This document shows, one piece after another, positions 60,770 to 64,000 of a DNA stretch of 64,000 nt. Within the stretch, counting starts at the first letter, position 1; each line of letters starts with the position of its first letter. This DNA comes from an uncultured Ruminococcus sp. GTDB taxonomy: Bacteria; Bacillota; Clostridia; Oscillospirales; Acutalibacteraceae. The notes under the pieces are model-generated. The model had not been told where the DNA came from, searched no databases, and saw only the letters and a list, made by a program, of their open reading frames with translations. Position numbers and translations under genes: made by a program. Location of the stretch: positions 428,050-492,049 of the forward strand of contig CACXBF010000001.1 of the NCBI GenBank assembly GCA_902765855.1, read 5' to 3'.

Positions 60770-63700
60770 ATGCAAAAAAGAAAAAGTACTGCTGGAATTC
60801 TCAAGCGTTGTCTTTCAGGATTTCTGGCAGTAGCTGCTGTTGCAACAAGCGGATTATTTATTAATCCGATAAAAGCAGAAGCAGCAAGCTCAAATGTTCT
60901 TTCTAACTCAGAAAGAGGCGTTATTTACGCAAATTCTCGTACAGATTTCCGTGATGAATCTATTTACTTCTTGATTACTACAAGATTCTATGATGGAGAT
61001 CCAAGCAACAATGCTCGTACTTCTGAAGATGAAAAAGCTAAGAACCCTGAGAGTGACCCATCTTGGCGTGGCGATTTTAAAGGACTTATTGACAAGCTTG
61101 ATTATATCAAGGCTCTTGGCTTTACTGCAATCTGGATTACTCCAGTTGTAGAAAATAATTCAGGTTACGATTATCATGGTTATCATGCATATGATTTCAG
61201 TGCAGTTGATAAGAGATATGAATCTAATGGTATTACATATCAGGATTTGATTGACGCCGTTCATGCAAAAGGTATGAAGGTTATTCAGGATGTCGTTCTT
61301 AACCATACTTGTAACTGGGGTGAAAAAAATCTTCTTAAGATTGATAACCCTGTTTATGGTGGTGGACGCAGTAACTATGTAATGCCGTCTGGTGCAAGTT
61401 TAGATACTGAAAATATTTATCATCACAATGGTTTCTGTGGTGGCGGTGACTGGGATAACTACGAGGCTCAAAGAAAAACTATCGCTGATGACTGCTTCGA
61501 CCTCGAAACAGAAAATCCAAAGGTCTATAACTATTTAGTAGATTGTTATACAAAATATATCAACATGGGTGTTGATGGCTTCCGTGTTGATACAGTTAAG
61601 CATATTAATCGTCTTACATTGAATACTGTATTTATGCCGGCTTTCCAAAAGGCAGGTGGAGATAACTTCTATATGTTTGGTGAAGTTTGTACCAAGGGAC
61701 ATGATGTATGGTATCGTGACCAGCCCGGTATATCGACCAGTTTCTATACATGGGACGATGATAATAGTTGGAAGAGTCGTTGGACAACAAACACAGCGTC
61801 TAACGAATCTTTGGTAGAGGAACATTATAAGTCACATAATGATACAAGCAAACAGCCAACAAGTGATAATGCTTTCCTTAAAGGAAATGAATATCATACA
61901 CCTAACTATTCTGATAAATCAGATATGAATGTTATTGACTTCCAGATGCACTGGAGCTTTAATAGCGCTAATGGAGCATTTAACACAGCTCGTGGAGAAG
62001 ATAAATATTTCAACGATTCTACTTGGAATGTTGTTTATGTTGATTCTCACGACTATGCCCCAGATGAATGCCAAACTTTAAGATATACAGGTGGTACTGA
62101 TGCTTGGGCAGAAAACCTTTCACTTATGTTTACATTCCGCGGAATCCCTTGTGTTTATTACGGAAGTGAAATAGAGTTCCAAGCTGGTAAGCCAATAGAT
62201 GTTGGTCCTAATTCCCCTCTTAGTCAAACAGGTCGTGCATATTATGGTGACCACATTGAAGGTACGGTTTCTACATCTGACTTCACAGTTTTCGGAAATA
62301 TAAGCGGTGAGGTTCAGAATACACTTAATTCTACACTTTCACAGCACATTATGAGATTGAACAGAATCCGTCAGGCTATCCCTGCTCTTAGAAAGGGACA
62401 ATATTCAACAGAGGGTTGCTCTGGTAATATGGCATTTAAGCGTCGTTATACAGACTCTAATACAGATAGCTTTGTATGCGTAGCAATTTCTGGCGGTGCA
62501 ACATTCTCAGGTATTCCTAATGGTAGATATGTTGATGCCGTTACAGGCGATGTTCAGAATGTAAGCGGCGGAACACTTACAGCAAATGTTTCCGGCAAGG
62601 GTAACATGAAGGTTTATGTTCTTGATACAGCTAAGACTCCTGCTCCTGGCAGAGTTATTACAAACGGCAAATATCTCACAGACGGTGGTGCAGCAGAACT
62701 TATCGGACCTGAAACAATAGAGCAAATTCCTGCAACTGGTATTACAGTAAGCAAGTCTTCTGTTTCTATCCTTGAGGGCAATTCTGAAACTGTTACTGCA
62801 AAGGTTACACCTGATAACGCAACAAATAAGACTGTTACTTGGACATCAAGCAATCCAACCGTTGCAACAGTTGCAGGCGGAAAAATTACAGGTGTTTCTG
62901 TAGGTACAGCTACAATTACAGCAAAGACTTCTAATGGACTTACTGCAACAGTTTCCGTTAAAGTAAATGAGAATCCAAATATAGTAAAACCAACAGGCGT
63001 TACCATTTCTCCTACATCAGCTACTGTTGAGGCAGGAAAAGAAACAACGCTTACAGCAACAGTAACTCCTTCAAATGCAACTAATAAAGAGGTTACTTGG
63101 ACATCAAGCAACACATCTGTTGCCACTGTATCTGGTGGAAAGGTAAAGGGTGTTGCAGAGGGTACTGCTGTTATTACGGCTACAACTTCTAATGGCAAAA
63201 CTGCAACCGTAACCGTAACCGTCACTGGTAAGACAATTACATATCTTGATGGTGACGGTGTATACTTTGAAAAGCCGTCTGGCTGGGGTTCTAATATTAA
63301 TGTATACTTCTTTAGCAATAATCAGACAGTAGGTGCTTCGTGGCCTGGCACAGCCATGAAAGACCTCGGTGATGGTCTTTACGGTTTTAAATATGACACA
63401 ACAGATTCCAACTTAATGGTTATATTCAATGATGGCAGTAATCAGACTGATGACCTCAAGTATGTCAAGAATGGTTACTACAATTCAAGCGGTTATGTTA
63501 GAACTGTTGAAAGAGTAACGGAAATTAAGCCAACGGCGATTACTCTTAACAAAACAAATATTGATATTGATGTTACAGCTACAGAACAGCTAACAGCAAC
63601 AATTACTCCGTCAAATGCAACAAACAAATCAGTTACTTGGACATCAAGCAATACTTCTGTTGCGACGGTATCAAACGGCTTGATTACACCTAAGTCAGTG

Positions 63701-64000
63701 GGTGTAACTACTATTACAGCTACTACCTCAAACGGTCTTAAAGCGACTGCAAATGTAACCGTAGCTGAAAATTACACATATGAGCTTATGAACACTTCAA
63801 CAATCAGTGCGACATCTATTAAAAAAGGTAGTTCAATTACAATGAAGGGTTCAGCAGAAGGCGGCAGATCACCTTATACCTACACATATTTATGCAAGTC
63901 GCCTTCAAGCTCAAGCTACACAACGCTTAAAACAACAACGGCAACAAGCTATAAGCATACTCCAACAAGTGCAGGTACATATTCTTATGCGGTTAGGGTT
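60770..64000 (+). CDS. Secreted multidomain GH13 amylase (partial, runs off the window)
   Basis: 1077 codons without a stop to the right edge. Signal peptide ~1-43 (MQKRKSTAGILKRCL, hydrophobic stretch, AEA-A). GH13 domain ~45-620: SIYFLITTRFYDGDP, region I DVVLNH (Asp174), region II GFRVDTVKH (nucleophile Asp274), region III Glu305, region IV DSHD (Asp428); this resembles the amylase/cyclomaltodextrinase-like GH13 groups rather than AmyE. Then two Big_2 Ig-like domains (~655-820), a CBM26-like module (~822-907), a third Big_2 and an Ig-like repeat of the same type as in the first amylase. GGAAGG precedes ATG 60770. A starch-degrading partner of the first enzyme. Confidence 0.92.
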   Translation, partial: MQKRKSTAGILKRCLSGFLAVAAVATSGLFINPIKAEAASSNVLSNSERGVIYANSRTDFRDESIYFLITTRFYDGDPSNNARTSEDEKAKNPESDPSWRGDFKGLIDKLDYIKALGFTAIWITPVVENNSGYDYHGYHAYDFSAVDKRYESNGITYQDLIDAVHAKGMKVIQDVVLNHTCNWGEKNLLKIDNPVYGGGRSNYVMPSGASLDTENIYHHNGFCGGGDWDNYEAQRKTIADDCFDLETENPKVYNYLVDCYTKYINMGVDGFRVDTVKHINRLTLNTVFMPAFQKAGGDNFYMFGEVCTKGHDVWYRDQPGISTSFYTWDDDNSWKSRWTTNTASNESLVEEHYKSHNDTSKQPTSDNAFLKGNEYHTPNYSDKSDMNVIDFQMHWSFNSANGAFNTARGEDKYFNDSTWNVVYVDSHDYAPDECQTLRYTGGTDAWAENLSLMFTFRGIPCVYYGSEIEFQAGKPIDVGPNSPLSQTGRAYYGDHIEGTVSTSDFTVFGNISGEVQNTLNSTLSQHIMRLNRIRQAIPALRKGQYSTEGCSGNMAFKRRYTDSNTDSFVCVAISGGATFSGIPNGRYVDAVTGDVQNVSGGTLTANVSGKGNMKVYVLDTAKTPAPGRVITNGKYLTDGGAAELIGPETIEQIPATGITVSKSSVSILEGNSETVTAKVTPDNATNKTVTWTSSNPTVATVAGGKITGVSVGTATITAKTSNGLTATVSVKVNENPNIVKPTGVTISPTSATVEAGKETTLTATVTPSNATNKEVTWTSSNTSVATVSGGKVKGVAEGTAVITATTSNGKTATVTVTVTGKTITYLDGDGVYFEKPSGWGSNINVYFFSNNQTVGASWPGTAMKDLGDGLYGFKYDTTDSNLMVIFNDGSNQTDDLKYVKNGYYNSSGYVRTVERVTEIKPTAITLNKTNIDIDVTATEQLTATITPSNATNKSVTWTSSNTSVATVSNGLITPKSVGVTTITATTSNGLKATANVTVAENYTYELMNTSTISATSIKKGSSITMKGSAEGGRSPYTYTYLCKSPSSSSYTTLKTTTATSYKHTPTSAGTYSYAVRV

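Overview
The window is about 64 kb of low-GC, gene-dense chromosome from a Gram-positive Firmicute. Extracellular multidomain GH13 amylases with tandem Ig-like repeats, arginine/lysine-type decarboxylase polyamine genes, a two-subunit class I fumarase, a MurT/GatD-like pair and frequent TTG/GTG starts with strong AGGAGG ribosome sites all point to a starch-using gut clostridium of the Ruminococcus / Eubacterium siraeum type (Oscillospirales). This assignment is inferred from gene content, not from a marker search. No rRNA, tRNA, prophage, insertion sequence or CRISPR array was seen.

Layout. 1-5.7 kb: end of an unidentified gene, asparagine synthetase (minus strand), then a MurT-like ligase, a GatD-like protein that lacks its catalytic Cys and His, and an ATP-grasp protein. 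6-9.6 kb: rpmE, an IMPACT/YigZ protein, an orphan EctB-like aminotransferase, fba and a small membrane protein. 9.9-11.2 kb: flavodoxin and a DUF3793 gene behind promoters carrying DtxR-type palindromes. 11.4-15.8 kb: a TarI/IspD-like cytidylyltransferase and a 1186-residue GT2 + TagF-like fusion whose catalytic motifs look eroded and which ends in a basic repeat tail. 15.9-18.1 kb: four minus-strand genes (GNAT, HIT, methyltransferase, unknown). 18.3-23.9 kb: polyamine cluster (speD, decarboxylase, speE, carboxyspermidine-dehydrogenase type gene) with two unknown genes. 24.4-32.2 kb: RNHCP protein, a large TPR-GGDEF protein, pyrB fused to a PyrI-like zinc tail, a flavoprotein and a zinc-ribbon/TM/TPR-like protein. 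32.4-38.3 kb: fumarase subunits, a trans-sulfuration PLP enzyme and small genes. 38.4-45.3 kb: histidine operon hisZGDCB-x-hisAIE, without hisH or hisF. 45.5-49.4 kb: amidohydrolase, hibernation factor, DtxR-family regulator, formate/nitrite-type transporter, VanZ-like protein. 50.1-54.3 kb: ABC exporter of the MacB/FtsX class. 55-64 kb: two large secreted amylases; the first is broken near its end by a 4-bp duplication and the second runs off the window.

The gaps carry a family of modular intergenic repeats: chains of short hairpins whose arms differ between copies but remain self-complementary, plus a box-structured ~140-bp unit present in five copies, two of them in tandem. They sit inside the his operon, after the polyamine cluster, after the ATP-grasp gene, before the trans-sulfuration gene and in the 650-bp gap after the VanZ gene.

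How the parts connect: the DtxR-family regulator at 47.4 kb is a natural candidate to control the flavodoxin/DUF3793 operon and the neighbouring transporter, since all carry similar palindromes at promoters. The polyamine cluster encodes both a SAM-dependent and an aspartate-semialdehyde-dependent route towards spermidine. The two amylases share repeat modules at the DNA level.
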